Assembly: GCA_902519215.1 (NCBI GenBank)
Contig: CABYIX010000007.1
Location: 1 to 57,999, forward strand
Direction of reading: 5' to 3'
Origin: an uncultured Candidatus Actinomarina sp.
GTDB lineage: Bacteria; Actinomycetota; Acidimicrobiia; Actinomarinales; Actinomarinaceae
Length of the DNA: 57,999 bases
Shown here: piece by piece, positions 8,458-16,121 of the stretch
How positions within the stretch are numbered: the stretch's first letter is position 1
Layout: every line of letters starts with the position of its first letter
Made by a program: the position numbers and the translations under genes
Notes under the pieces: generated by a model
Databases searched by the model: none
What the model was told of the DNA's origin: nothing
What the model saw: only the letters and a program-made list of their open reading frames with translations

Positions 8458-9706
8458 ATTTTTTGATAATATTTTCACGATAAATTAATCTTGTGCCTCT
8501 TTTATTTAAGAAATAAGCAAAAATCCATTCAATAAGTACTATCAATTTAGATTTATACCCAATTAAATAGACCAAGTGAATGAGGCTCCAAAATAACCAA
8601 GCTACTATGCCTGATATTTGTAAACTTCCAATAACACCGATAGCTTTAAACCCGCCAATTGTTGCCATCATGCCTTTGTCTTTATATTTAAAATTTTTCA
8701 TATTCTCTGTAGGCTTATGTGATGTTAATTTCTTTGCTAAATATCTTCCTTGTTGGATAGCGACTGGAGCTATACCTGCAAGTGTTTTACCAGCATTATT
8801 CTTATAATTTGCTGCATCGCCTATTACATAAATAGAATTATTTTCATTAATAGAAAAATCTTTATTAACAATTGCTCTTCCAAAATTATCTACATTTGTT
8901 TTTAGTTTATCAATTAGAGGATTCGCTTTATTACCAGCGGCCCAAATAATATTATTTGTTTGAAAGATTTCTTTATCTGTAATTACTTTTTTATCTTCTA
9001 TATTCAACACTTTTTCATTCAACCTAATACTGACGCCTAGTTTCTGAAGATATTTACTCGCTTTAACTGATAAATCCTTTGAGTAATCTGATAGTATTGC
9101 AGGTCCTGCTTCTACTAAATACACATTGATCTCATTAGAGTTAAAATTCCTATATTCATTTTTAATATTTTTGTAGGCAAGCTCCGCTATAGAACCAGCC
9201 AGTTCAACTCCAGTTGGACCACCACCAATAATAACAAAATTTAAATATGAAAGTTTTATATCACCTTGTTGCTCATTTTCAGCTTTTTCAAATGCTTTTA
9301 ATATATTATCTCTAATATCCAATGCGTCATTTAAATTTTTTAACCCATGTGAGTACCTACTCCAATGATTATTCCCAAAGTATGAATAACTAGATCCGAC
9401 ACTAATTAATAATTTATCGTAATTAATTTCATTACCACTTATTAAAGAAATTGTGTTATTTTGCTGATTGATATCAACTACTTCATCTAACACAACATTT
9501 ACATTTTTATCATTTTTGAATAAGTTTCTAATTGGCACTGTAATATCCGCTGGTGATAATACTGCAGTTGCTACTTGATATAGAAGTGGTTGGAAAAGGT
9601 GGTGATTAGTTTTATCAATTATCGTAAAATTATTATTAGTTTTACGTGCAGCTTTTAGAAAACTTAATCCTCCAAATCCTCCTCCGATAATTACTATTTC
9701 TGACAT
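8447..9706 (-). CDS. ndh: Type II NADH dehydrogenase (NDH-2)
   Basis: 419 residues. It has an N-terminal FAD-binding GGGFGG motif (residues 8-13), a second dinucleotide (NADH) site GGGPTGVELAG at 161-171, and the FAD-contact motif 'YVIGDAA' near residue 295. A C-terminal hydrophobic/amphipathic segment (IVAWLFWSLIHLVYLIGY and on) anchors it to the membrane. NDH-2 oxidises NADH and reduces quinone without pumping protons. The N-terminal HHLFQPLLYQVATA stretch is typical of this family. The gene stands alone on the minus strand. Confidence 0.93.
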   Translation of the reverse strand: MSEIVIIGGGFGGLSFLKAARKTNNNFTIIDKTNHHLFQPLLYQVATAVLSPADITVPIRNLFKNDKNVNVVLDEVVDINQQNNTISLISGNEINYDKLLISVGSSYSYFGNNHWSRYSHGLKNLNDALDIRDNILKAFEKAENEQQGDIKLSYLNFVIIGGGPTGVELAGSIAELAYKNIKNEYRNFNSNEINVYLVEAGPAILSDYSKDLSVKASKYLQKLGVSIRLNEKVLNIEDKKVITDKEIFQTNNIIWAAGNKANPLIDKLKTNVDNFGRAIVNKDFSINENNSIYVIGDAANYKNNAGKTLAGIAPVAIQQGRYLAKKLTSHKPTENMKNFKYKDKGMMATIGGFKAIGVIGSLQISGIVAWLFWSLIHLVYLIGYKSKLIVLIEWIFAYFLNKRGTRLIYRENIIKKSNN

Positions 9707-9795
9707 TAATTAAACAATACTTCTTTCATATTGGTAAGTTTACTTTCCCTGTTTTGTTTTTTATATAGATAGTGAGAAATAACACTAAAAGGTAT

Positions 9796-9850
9796 TGCCG
9801 TCTAGACGTAGAATCGAACTTCCGACCCCTTGTTTTTCAGACAAGTGGTC
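9796..9850 (-). pseudogene. Degraded 3' fragment of tRNA-Phe (GAA)
   Basis: On the minus strand a perfect anticodon arm is seen (CTTGT/ACAAG, loop CTGAAAA, anticodon GAA), then variable bases GGGTC, a T loop TTCGATT and an acceptor-like TCTAGACGGCA. The T stem has two mismatches and there is no 5' half (no D arm, no partner for the acceptor strand). It is therefore a pseudo-tRNA or att remnant. The anticodon loop also overlaps the likely -35 region of the divergent PanB-like gene. Confidence 0.6.
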
Positions 9851-9853
9851 ACG

Positions 9854-9866
9854 TATAATACCTACA
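9854..9866 (+). promoter_or_regulatory. -10 box for a leaderless PanB-like gene
   Basis: A perfect TATAAT at 9854-9859 ends 6 bases before the ATG at 9866. The transcription start should therefore fall on or next to the start codon, which has no Shine-Dalgarno. Leaderless mRNAs are common in Actinobacteria. A TTG-containing -35 candidate at 9830-9835 lies inside the tRNA-Phe remnant. Confidence 0.6.
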
Positions 9867-10696
9867 TGAAAAGAATTTATACGTTTGGACACGAACAAGT
9901 AGAACGTAACATCACAGTTGCAGATATGATCTCAAACAAAAATAACAATATAAAAATGACACAAGTAACTGCAGGCAATCAAGAAGAAGCTGAAATTATT
10001 GCTTCGCAAGATATAGATATGATAATTACAGGAAGTGACTGGTATCAGGATGTAAGGAAAGGAGCTCCAAATACTTTTATAACAGCAGCATTATTTGCTG
10101 GAAGATTTATTACAAATGAGGAAATACTTAGAGGAGCATTTGATGTCATGATGGCAGGAGCTGATTCAGTATTAACACCTAGAAGCTTTGATGTTGTAGA
10201 GATGCTAGCTAAAGAAGGAATGCAGGTACAAGGACATGTTGGTATGGTTCCTTCTATGGCTACGAAATATGGTGGAATAAGAACGGTAGGAAAAACAGCC
10301 GAAGAAGCAATATCTATATTAAAAGATATGAAAAGATTAGAAAATGCAGGAGCTTATGGAGCTGAGGTAGAATGCGTTGCTGAAGATGCACTTATTGAAA
10401 TTAAAAAACACACTTCTTTAGTAGTCAACTCTCTTGGATCAGGTTCAGGAGGAGATGTAATGTTTTTATTTTTTGAGGACATATGTGGTGAGACTACTGG
10501 GATTAAAATGCCAAGACATGCTAAATCCTGGGGTAATGGAAAGGCTATCAAAGAGAAGTTAAATACTGAGAGAGCTAAAGCAGTAAAGGGTTTTAAAGAT
10601 GATGTTGAATCAGGTAGTTACCCAAATGACGAGCACACTGTTGAAATGTTACCTGGTGAGAAAGATAACCTCCTTGAAAAACTAGATAGTTTGTAA
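9866..10696 (+). CDS. PanB-like (ketopantoate hydroxymethyltransferase superfamily) protein
   Basis: 276 residues from the ATG at 9866; an earlier in-frame TTG lies inside the tRNA remnant and is unlikely. The centre and C-terminal part match PanB: VQGHVGMVPS, KYGGIRTVGKTAEEA, LENAGAYGAEVECV, NSLGSGSGGD. The GH-G-P and E-C positions are kept. However, PanB's metal-binding 'VGDS' is here 'TGSDW', and the 'DMPF' Asp is replaced in 'FITAALF'. It is probably a diverged paralogue in the PEP-mutase/PanB TIM-barrel superfamily with a different substrate, not the pantothenate enzyme. Confidence 0.6.
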   Translation: MKRIYTFGHEQVERNITVADMISNKNNNIKMTQVTAGNQEEAEIIASQDIDMIITGSDWYQDVRKGAPNTFITAALFAGRFITNEEILRGAFDVMMAGADSVLTPRSFDVVEMLAKEGMQVQGHVGMVPSMATKYGGIRTVGKTAEEAISILKDMKRLENAGAYGAEVECVAEDALIEIKKHTSLVVNSLGSGSGGDVMFLFFEDICGETTGIKMPRHAKSWGNGKAIKEKLNTERAKAVKGFKDDVESGSYPNDEHTVEMLPGEKDNLLEKLDSL

Positions 10697-10843
10697 ATGA
10701 AGAACTGGCAGAAACTAGCAGTTGGTTTAGGCATAATTGGTATTGGGTACAACTTTATTCTTAGATATGATTCACTTCCCTATTACCAATTAATAGCTAT
10801 TGGAATAGGACTATATTTTATCTTTAGAAAGTTTAGGAAATAG
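10697..10843 (+). CDS. 48-residue two-helix membrane protein
   Basis: ATG at 10697, immediately after the PanB-like stop codon, opens MKNWQKLAVGLGIIGIGYNF and on, ending FIFRKFRK. It has two hydrophobic helices (about residues 6-20 and 31-44) with basic ends, a plausible tiny membrane protein. The spacing suggests translational coupling to the PanB-like gene. Its last 33 bases overlap the convergent DUF1295 gene. No family is recognised. Confidence 0.5.
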   Translation: MKNWQKLAVGLGIIGIGYNFILRYDSLPYYQLIAIGIGLYFIFRKFRK

Positions 10844-11695
10844 AACAGGGGTGTTTCTTTTATATTGTTGATAATCTTCTAATTCTCCGTATCTTTCATC
10901 TGCAATACGTTCTAGTAAATTAATGCCACTCATTCGTGTTAGTAAAATATATACAAACACTGGTGAAATAAGCGTAATGTATTCAACGCCAGTCAAAGTA
11001 TTTAATGAAATTACAGCAATTCCTGTCCAAAGTGTAATTTCACCAAAATAGTTTGGATGTCTGGATCTTGCCCATAAGCCTGTATGTATAAATGATTGAC
11101 TTGGATTATTCTCTTTTCTAAATACGCGTTTTTGATAATCAGATATTGATTCAATTGTGAATCCTGTTAACCAAAGTGCCATGCCCACCATTGCTAATAC
11201 TGGTAATGTATCGTCTTCAGGAGAGAGAATTGCAACTAATGCAGCACATGAAGTTAACGCAACCCACAATGCTTGACCAATCCAATATTGAAGAAACCAG
11301 AAAAAATGTGTCTTAGCTTTCTCAAACCTTATGTCTTTTCCATCTTTCTGCACTCTTCTAAATAAATAGATGCCCAATCTTGAAGCCCATATCATTACAT
11401 AAATATAAATAATCGAATCAATTGTAGTTTTGTTATCAACAGAAAAATACGCTAGAGATATAGTTGTTACATAGGTGAGGCTTCCAACTAAGTCGTAGTA
11501 TTTCTCTGTTTTAAGTAAAAACGATGGAATGAAGAAAATAACTTGAATCACAACTGCGACAATCAATACAAAAGTGAAAGCATTCAATCCCCTAATCTCT
11601 AGTTCAATATTTTGTCCTGCTATATTCACTAAAGCTATACAAATAAGAAAAACAATAATAGTAATTATGTTTTTTAATTGTCTACTCATACGCAA
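10811..11695 (-). CDS. DUF1295 / steroid 5-alpha-reductase-like membrane enzyme
   Basis: 294 residues with about seven hydrophobic helices. The C-terminal signature is clear: FIHTGLWARSRHPNYFGEIT, followed by an ISPVFVYILLTRMSGINLLE helix and 'ADERYGELEDYQQYKRNTP'. This matches the DUF1295 family, related to isoprenylcysteine methyltransferases and steroid 5-alpha reductases, which use a membrane-embedded NADPH or SAM site. The substrate is unknown, with lipids or sterol-like compounds most likely. The gene stands alone on the minus strand. Confidence 0.85.
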   Translation of the reverse strand: MRMSRQLKNIITIIVFLICIALVNIAGQNIELEIRGLNAFTFVLIVAVVIQVIFFIPSFLLKTEKYYDLVGSLTYVTTISLAYFSVDNKTTIDSIIYIYVMIWASRLGIYLFRRVQKDGKDIRFEKAKTHFFWFLQYWIGQALWVALTSCAALVAILSPEDDTLPVLAMVGMALWLTGFTIESISDYQKRVFRKENNPSQSFIHTGLWARSRHPNYFGEITLWTGIAVISLNTLTGVEYITLISPVFVYILLTRMSGINLLERIADERYGELEDYQQYKRNTPVLFPKLSKDKI

Positions 11696-11760
11696 AGTAT
11701 ATACGAATTTAGATATACTTCTTTAACCTGTTGTATCCATACAATATTAATCTATGATTT

Positions 11761-12261
11761 ATGGAGAAAAATTACTACACATCAAATGATGGTCATAAAT
11801 ATTATATAAATTATTTTGATGCACTCTATTTATTAAACATTGTATTTAAAGAAAACAAACAGTATGCATTTATTGACACATCACATGTTGAATCTATCTG
11901 GAATACCGTTGATTTTAAATATCATAAGTTTTGTGTTATTAAATCTTTTGAATATGCACTAGGTGGCTATGAGGTACAAATAGGTGATGAATACAGAGGA
12001 GTATGTGAGGCATTAATCCCATTTGAAAAAAGTAATATAACTTATAATCCACTTAGTTATGATGGTAACCCAGATTTTAAAAAGTCATACTGGATGAGAA
12101 GAGATAGCGCTCTTAACTCATTCACTGAAGGTGATGAAAATTTAAATGAACATTATTACATTGCTGGTTTTGCTGAAAAATTTGACTATGAGCATCAAAA
12201 AATTCTTGGATTGAATACTCCATATGTAAATTTTGTCATTAACAAAAGTTCTAATAAGTAA
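11761..12261 (+). CDS. Hypothetical soluble protein
   Basis: 166 residues, rich in aromatic residues (many Tyr, Phe, Trp) with no signal or membrane helix. The start ATG is preceded by a plausible TACAAT -10 about 20 bases upstream. Beta-rich segments (CVIKSFEYALGGYEVQIGDEYRG) suggest a compact beta fold. No motif or family is recognised. It converges on tRNA-Val (GAC) with a 7-base gap. Confidence 0.5.
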   Translation: MEKNYYTSNDGHKYYINYFDALYLLNIVFKENKQYAFIDTSHVESIWNTVDFKYHKFCVIKSFEYALGGYEVQIGDEYRGVCEALIPFEKSNITYNPLSYDGNPDFKKSYWMRRDSALNSFTEGDENLNEHYYIAGFAEKFDYEHQKILGLNTPYVNFVINKSSNK

Positions 12262-12268
12262 TAATTTG

Positions 12269-12342
12269 TGGGAGATACAAGATTTGAACTTGTGACATCT
12301 ACCTTGTCGAGGTAGCGCTCTGCCAGACTGAGCTAATCTCCC
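12269..12342 (-). tRNA. tRNA-Val (anticodon GAC)
   Basis: Full cloverleaf on the minus strand: acceptor GGGAGAT/ATCTCCC with discriminator A, D arm GCTC/GAGC, anticodon stem CTACC/GGTAG with loop TCGACAA (anticodon GAC), T arm ACAAG/CTTGT with loop TTCAAAT. CCA is not fully encoded (CA follows the discriminator). It is the last element of a minus-strand run that also carries two other tRNAs and four proteins. Confidence 0.95.
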
Positions 12343-12384
12343 GTATGTAAAAATATAGCATTAATTTAGAATTTTATAAATTGA

Positions 12385-12588
12385 TTATTTCTCAACTGTA
12401 ATAATTCTTTTTCCAAATCTTAGGAAAAGCCGCTCAACAATTTCAATTAATAAATTCAAAACCCAGAGACCTATGTATATAGCTAAAAAGATTTGTATAA
12501 ATTGCCAGAGAATAAAAACTATTAGTCCATACACAATGATCCAGGAAATTGTGAACTTAAGCGAGTATATAGGTGATTGACTATTCAT
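12385..12588 (-). CDS. Small hydrophobic membrane protein
   Basis: 67 residues with one long or two closely spaced hydrophobic helices (about residues 11-52: FTISWIIVYGLIVFILWQF and LAIYIGLWVLNLLIEIV) and a basic tail. Its ATG overlaps the stop of the upstream SRAP gene by one base (TAATG), so translational coupling is likely. No family is recognised. 42 bases downstream lies tRNA-Val. Confidence 0.5.
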   Translation of the reverse strand: MNSQSPIYSLKFTISWIIVYGLIVFILWQFIQIFLAIYIGLWVLNLLIEIVERLFLRFGKRIITVEK

Positions 12589-13232
12589 TAAAAAGGTACC
12601 TCTTTAAATTCCTGTATAAGCGACTTATTATTATTTTTTGGATTGCTTACTGCTCTATCCACTTTATAGAATTCTATATCACTATATGTATAGTCTAAAA
12701 TTTCACTGTATATTTCTTCACTTGATATATCAGATATCCATATATCTCTTTTTTCCTCATTTAATAAAAGTGGTGACCTGTTGTGAATTACTTGTAAATC
12801 TGTAACAGCTTCTCTTGTGATAATAGAAGACTCAATATCACCACTACTTCTATTCCAATAAAGTCCAGCAGCAAATAAGGTTGGAGATGTATTACTTGAA
12901 AAATAATATGGTTGCTTAATGCCATCCTCTTCTTTCCACTCGTACCATCCTGAGATAGGAACTAAACACCTAGAATTTTTAAACGCTGAAGTGAATGTTT
13001 TCTTTTCCAATAATGATTCATAACGTGTATTAAATAAAGGTCTTGAATTAGATTGTTTCTTTAACCAATCCGGGAAGTAACCCCAGTTAGCAGAAACTAA
13101 ATTATTGTCGATAATACAAGGTACAGCAGTTTGTGGAGCTACATTGAAGTTCTCATCATATTCAAATTCTTTAAAGTTGTTTACGAAAGATAGTTCATCC
13201 TTTGCAATATCAACATAATATCTTCCACACAT
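12588..13232 (-). CDS. SRAP-family DNA-protein crosslinking enzyme (YedK/HMCES)
   Basis: 214 residues. The protein begins MCGRYY, and Cys2, exposed after Met removal, forms a thiazolidine crosslink to abasic sites in single-stranded DNA. Other family motifs are the substrate-binding FNTRYES (equivalent of 'NARSE'), GWYEW with the catalytic Glu, and IHNRSPLLL carrying the catalytic His. The length is typical of bacterial SRAP proteins. It sits 4 bases after a peptidase-E-like gene on the same strand. The family is known to protect abasic sites, and often sits near SOS genes. Confidence 0.92.
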   Translation of the reverse strand: MCGRYYVDIAKDELSFVNNFKEFEYDENFNVAPQTAVPCIIDNNLVSANWGYFPDWLKKQSNSRPLFNTRYESLLEKKTFTSAFKNSRCLVPISGWYEWKEEDGIKQPYYFSSNTSPTLFAAGLYWNRSSGDIESSIITREAVTDLQVIHNRSPLLLNEEKRDIWISDISSEEIYSEILDYTYSDIEFYKVDRAVSNPKNNNKSLIQEFKEVPF

Positions 13233-13236
13233 ATCT

Positions 13237-13908
13237 TTATGATAATAATGAGAGATCTATTTTGTCACCATCAGAAAAGGTGTGGTGTTCCTTCTTGTAA
13301 ATAATGTGTACTTGTTGTTTTCCTAGTACCCTGATTTCATTCTTATCTTTAATAAAATATGTATCTTTTTCTAGACAAAGTAACTTATACTTTCCTCTAT
13401 TTAATACTTTTACAGTATTTGAAATCCAAGAGTAAAAACTTTCCCCATAATGCGGTATGACAATTGTATTTTGTAAATAATTAAGACCTGTTCCTTTTAT
13501 CATTTTTTCACCCATTATCATCGCACCAGCACTACATCCAGCAATGATTCCACGTTTTTCAACATTTTTAAGTTCTTCAGAAAATTCAGAATTATATATA
13601 GAGTCATATAAATGTATTGGTGAACCACCAGAAAAGTAAACAAAGTTAGAACTCTTCATTACATCAATGACATCGCTGTTATTTAAATCTTCCCTGTTTC
13701 TAGCATCTATATGTTTGTGTTCAATTCCAAGTGATGCGAAGTGATCTTGAGCTAAATTTTTCCAATAAAGAAGTCTATTATCTGATTCTTTTCCAGCAGC
13801 AGTAGAGAAAGTTAATGCTATAGGTGTGTCATCTAAATAACCAATCAACTTTTTATCTGCATCTAGAATTGATGGTAAAAATTCTCCTGAGCCTGTAATT
13901 GCAATCAT
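13237..13908 (-). CDS. Peptidase S51 (dipeptidase E / cyanophycinase-like) family protein
   Basis: 223 residues from ATG at 13908. A longer in-frame reading upstream runs through tRNA-Cys and tRNA-Gly and is rejected. The nucleophile motif is IIAGCSAGAM with Ser126, and 'YFSGGSPIHL' near residues 91-100 is the conserved GG turn before it, as in dipeptidase E and related class I glutamine-amidotransferase-fold hydrolases. A His partner is likely further along. The ATG is only 6 bases from the tRNA-Cys 3' end, so tRNA maturation would leave a nearly leaderless mRNA. Confidence 0.75.
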   Translation of the reverse strand: MIAITGSGEFLPSILDADKKLIGYLDDTPIALTFSTAAGKESDNRLLYWKNLAQDHFASLGIEHKHIDARNREDLNNSDVIDVMKSSNFVYFSGGSPIHLYDSIYNSEFSEELKNVEKRGIIAGCSAGAMIMGEKMIKGTGLNYLQNTIVIPHYGESFYSWISNTVKVLNRGKYKLLCLEKDTYFIKDKNEIRVLGKQQVHIIYKKEHHTFSDGDKIDLSLLS

Positions 13909-13914
13909 AATTAT

Positions 13915-13988
13915 TGGAGGCGACGACCGGAATCGAACCGGTGTACAAGGTTTTGCAGACCTCTGCGTAGCCACTCCGCCACGTCGCC
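13915..13988 (-). tRNA. tRNA-Cys (anticodon GCA)
   Basis: Cloverleaf on the minus strand: acceptor GGCGACG/CGTCGCC, discriminator T as usual for tRNA-Cys, CCA encoded, anticodon loop CTGCAAA (GCA), T arm ACCGG/CCGGT with loop TTCGATT. It sits 6 bases downstream of tRNA-Gly and 6 bases upstream of the peptidase-like gene on the same strand. Confidence 0.96.
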
Positions 13989-13994
13989 ATTTTG

Positions 13995-14067
13995 AGCGGA
14001 AGACGGGATTTGAACCCGCGGCCTCCACCTTGGCAAGGTGGCGCTCTGCCAGCTGAGCTACTTCCGC
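13995..14067 (-). tRNA. tRNA-Gly (anticodon GCC)
   Basis: Cloverleaf on the minus strand: acceptor GCGGAAG/CTTCCGC with discriminator T, D stem GCTC/GAGC, anticodon stem CCACC/GGTGG with loop TTGCCAA (GCC), T arm GCGGG/CCCGT with loop TTCAAAT. The 3' end continues CA rather than CCA. It lies 37 bases downstream of the dUTPase stop, probably on the same primary transcript. Confidence 0.96.
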
Positions 14068-14104
14068 GTAATTTATATATTAATAACTCTATTTATTAAT
14101 TAAA

Positions 14105-14548
14105 TCAATTTTTTCCAGTGGACCCAAAGCCGCCATCAGACCTTTCTGAGTCGTCTAAATTATCAACTTCATGGAATTCTAGATTCTCTGTCGTAATAGC
14201 TACAAGTTGTGCAATTCGTTCATGCTTGGTTACTGTGTATGATTCTTTTGAATAATTCATTAATGGCACCATTAATTCTCCTCTGTATCCTGGGTCAATT
14301 AGCCCTGGAGAATTTATGGGAGCAATTAAATATTTGCTAGCTAATCCTGATCTTGGAAGAACAAATCCTCCTACATTAAAAGGTAACTGTATCGCAATAC
14401 CTAGTTTTACCCTTACCACCTCACCGGCATCAATGACATAATCACTGTCGGCATAGAGATCATAGCCAATATCATCAGAATGACTTTTACTAGGTATTTT
14501 TGCATTCTTATTAAGAAGTTTTATTTTTATATTAAAATTATTATTCAG
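14105..14548 (-). CDS. dut: dUTP diphosphatase (dUTPase), non-canonical start
   Basis: Hydrolyses dUTP to dUMP, protecting DNA from uracil and feeding thymidylate synthesis. All five trimeric dUTPase motifs are present: GYDLYAD, PRSGLA, GLIDPGYRGEL, RIAQLV and RSDGGFGSTG. The first obvious GTG (14419) would remove motif 1. The frame stays open upstream, and family-like sequence (IKLLNKNAKIPSK, then DDIGYDLYAD) continues back to a CTG at 14548, preceded by GAAAGGG. That gives 147 residues, the usual length. An ATT at 14560 is the other candidate. No ATG, GTG or TTG lies in this frame before motif 1. Confidence 0.85.
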   Translation of the reverse strand: MNNNFNIKIKLLNKNAKIPSKSHSDDIGYDLYADSDYVIDAGEVVRVKLGIAIQLPFNVGGFVLPRSGLASKYLIAPINSPGLIDPGYRGELMVPLMNYSKESYTVTKHERIAQLVAITTENLEFHEVDNLDDSERSDGGFGSTGKN

Positions 14549-14561
14549 TGGTACCCTTTCA

Positions 14562-15638
14562 ATGATGAATATTAGAGATTATTTTCTTATAAATAAAACT
14601 AAAAATACTAATAAAATCAAGATTCTTGATTTACTTGGGTTTGAAGCTGATATTGCAATTAATACTTCAGAATATCAAATTGAGAATATTGAAGAGTCTG
14701 ATAATTTAGAACAACAAAGTTTTGATGAACTTATATCAAACACTGAAGAAATTATATCTACTCCAGTTCAATCCACAATTGAGACTTACTTAAATTCTGA
14801 TCAAAATACTAACGATCATTCACAAGCAACTTCTACGGATACATTTAATCCTATGAAAATAACTTCACAAATACAAAAAGTATGGTCAGATCTTGAGAGT
14901 AGAAGAAAATGGGTTTTTCCTACGTTTATTGGTGTGGTTTTAGTAGTTGTTATCTCTATATCAATTAGTTCTTTTCTTAATTATCGTAATGTTCAGACAG
15001 AAATTGCTGAGGATGCAATAGTAGTAACGTCAAATTCTAATGAATTAATTGATTTACTTCCTACTCTTATTGAAATTTCTACTAATACTTTTTATTCAAA
15101 ATATGATGTCTCAAATGCAAGTGCAAATTTACAACAAATTGAGTCATCTTTAATTGAATATCGTACAAATTTAGATTCAAGGACAGATATTTTAGATAAA
15201 AATGAGGTTATAGCTAATTTAAATGATATTTTTCTACTCGTAAATGAATTAGACCTAGTTATTACATATAGGATATTAATTTCGGAGATATTAATATATA
15301 CAGAATTACCAGTAAAAGAAGAAAATGTAAATATCGATACTCTTACTACAGAATTATCTTCAATTATTGCTCAAAGTAAAGTAAATTATTCAAATCTTCC
15401 AGAAATAGCTGAATTTGATAATCACAAAAATTTAGTTGAAGTTGCTTTAGTAACTGCAGAAGATCTTCATGGTAGGTATTTAGCTGCCCTTAGAAATAAC
15501 GAGTACGATGTTGCTGAGTCTATATCATCAGCAATTTTATTAAATAAATCAACAGAAGTAAGAGCGTTTGAAAATTCTTTGACCAATTTTAATCAAAAAA
15601 GTTTAAATATTTACAACAATCTAGCAGATTTACCCTAA
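14562..15638 (+). CDS. Hypothetical single-pass membrane protein
   Basis: 358 residues. A long acidic, Ser/Thr/Asn-rich cytoplasmic part (about 1-115) is followed by one strong transmembrane helix at about residues 117-140 (WVFPTFIGVVLVVVISISIS) and an extracytoplasmic helical domain of about 215 residues. The outer domain has long amphipathic helices (ELIDLLPTLIEISTN; AEDLHGRYLAALRNNEY) and may be a coiled-coil or four-helix sensor. No family is recognised. It diverges from dut, with only 13 bases between the proposed starts, and ends one base from nrdR. Confidence 0.6.
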   Translation: MMNIRDYFLINKTKNTNKIKILDLLGFEADIAINTSEYQIENIEESDNLEQQSFDELISNTEEIISTPVQSTIETYLNSDQNTNDHSQATSTDTFNPMKITSQIQKVWSDLESRRKWVFPTFIGVVLVVVISISISSFLNYRNVQTEIAEDAIVVTSNSNELIDLLPTLIEISTNTFYSKYDVSNASANLQQIESSLIEYRTNLDSRTDILDKNEVIANLNDIFLLVNELDLVITYRILISEILIYTELPVKEENVNIDTLTTELSSIIAQSKVNYSNLPEIAEFDNHKNLVEVALVTAEDLHGRYLAALRNNEYDVAESISSAILLNKSTEVRAFENSLTNFNQKSLNIYNNLADLP

Positions 15639-15639
15639 T

Positions 15640-16077
15640 TTAGAGTTCTGCAACTTCTTTTTCAAAATCTGAAGCATCAGAAAACTCTTTATATACAGAA
15701 GCAAAACGTAAATATGCTACCTTATTTGTTTCTTTTAGGTGATTTAACACCGTTTCTCCTATAAAATCGCTTTTGATTTTACTTCCAGTAGATTTAATTT
15801 CGTTATGTATATTGTCAACTAGGGTTTTTAATTGTTTTTCATTAAGATCAAGTCCACCAAAAGCATTTTCAATACCTCTAAACAGTTTTTGATAATCAAA
15901 TTCTTCATAGGAACCGCTTCTTTTCTCTACAAGAATTCCTATTTCTGCTTTTTCATAGGTTGTAAAGCGTAAATTACATGTGGGGCACTCTCTTCTCCTT
16001 CGAATTGAGTTACCTTCGTTGTTTTTTCTAGAATCGACAACACTAGTTTCAACTTTATTACAAAATGGACATACCAT
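15640..16077 (-). CDS. nrdR: Transcriptional repressor NrdR
   Basis: 145 residues from the ATG at 16077 (MVCPFC); an upstream start would add 13 residues not seen in the family. The zinc ribbon uses Cys3, Cys6, Cys31 and Cys34 (CPFC and CPTC) with the conserved SIRRRRECPTC segment. An ATP-cone domain (residues about 46-136: VEKRSGSYEEFDYQKL and on) follows. NrdR senses dATP/ATP and represses ribonucleotide reductase genes. It lies next to a LysM protein and lexA, the usual actinobacterial order. Confidence 0.96.
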   Translation of the reverse strand: MVCPFCNKVETSVVDSRKNNEGNSIRRRRECPTCNLRFTTYEKAEIGILVEKRSGSYEEFDYQKLFRGIENAFGGLDLNEKQLKTLVDNIHNEIKSTGSKIKSDFIGETVLNHLKETNKVAYLRFASVYKEFSDASDFEKEVAEL

Positions 16078-16121
16078 ATATAGTATTATTATAGTAATTG
16101 CTAAATATTGTATCAAATATT

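Noticed and set aside
9830-9865. TTG start for the PanB-like gene
   Set aside because: It lies in the tRNA-Phe remnant and upstream of the TATAAT; the ATG at 9866 fits a leaderless start.
13909-14028. N-terminal extension of the peptidase-like gene through two tRNA genes
   Set aside because: The extension is translated tRNA-Cys and tRNA-Gly sequence; both fold perfectly, so the real start is the ATG at 13908.
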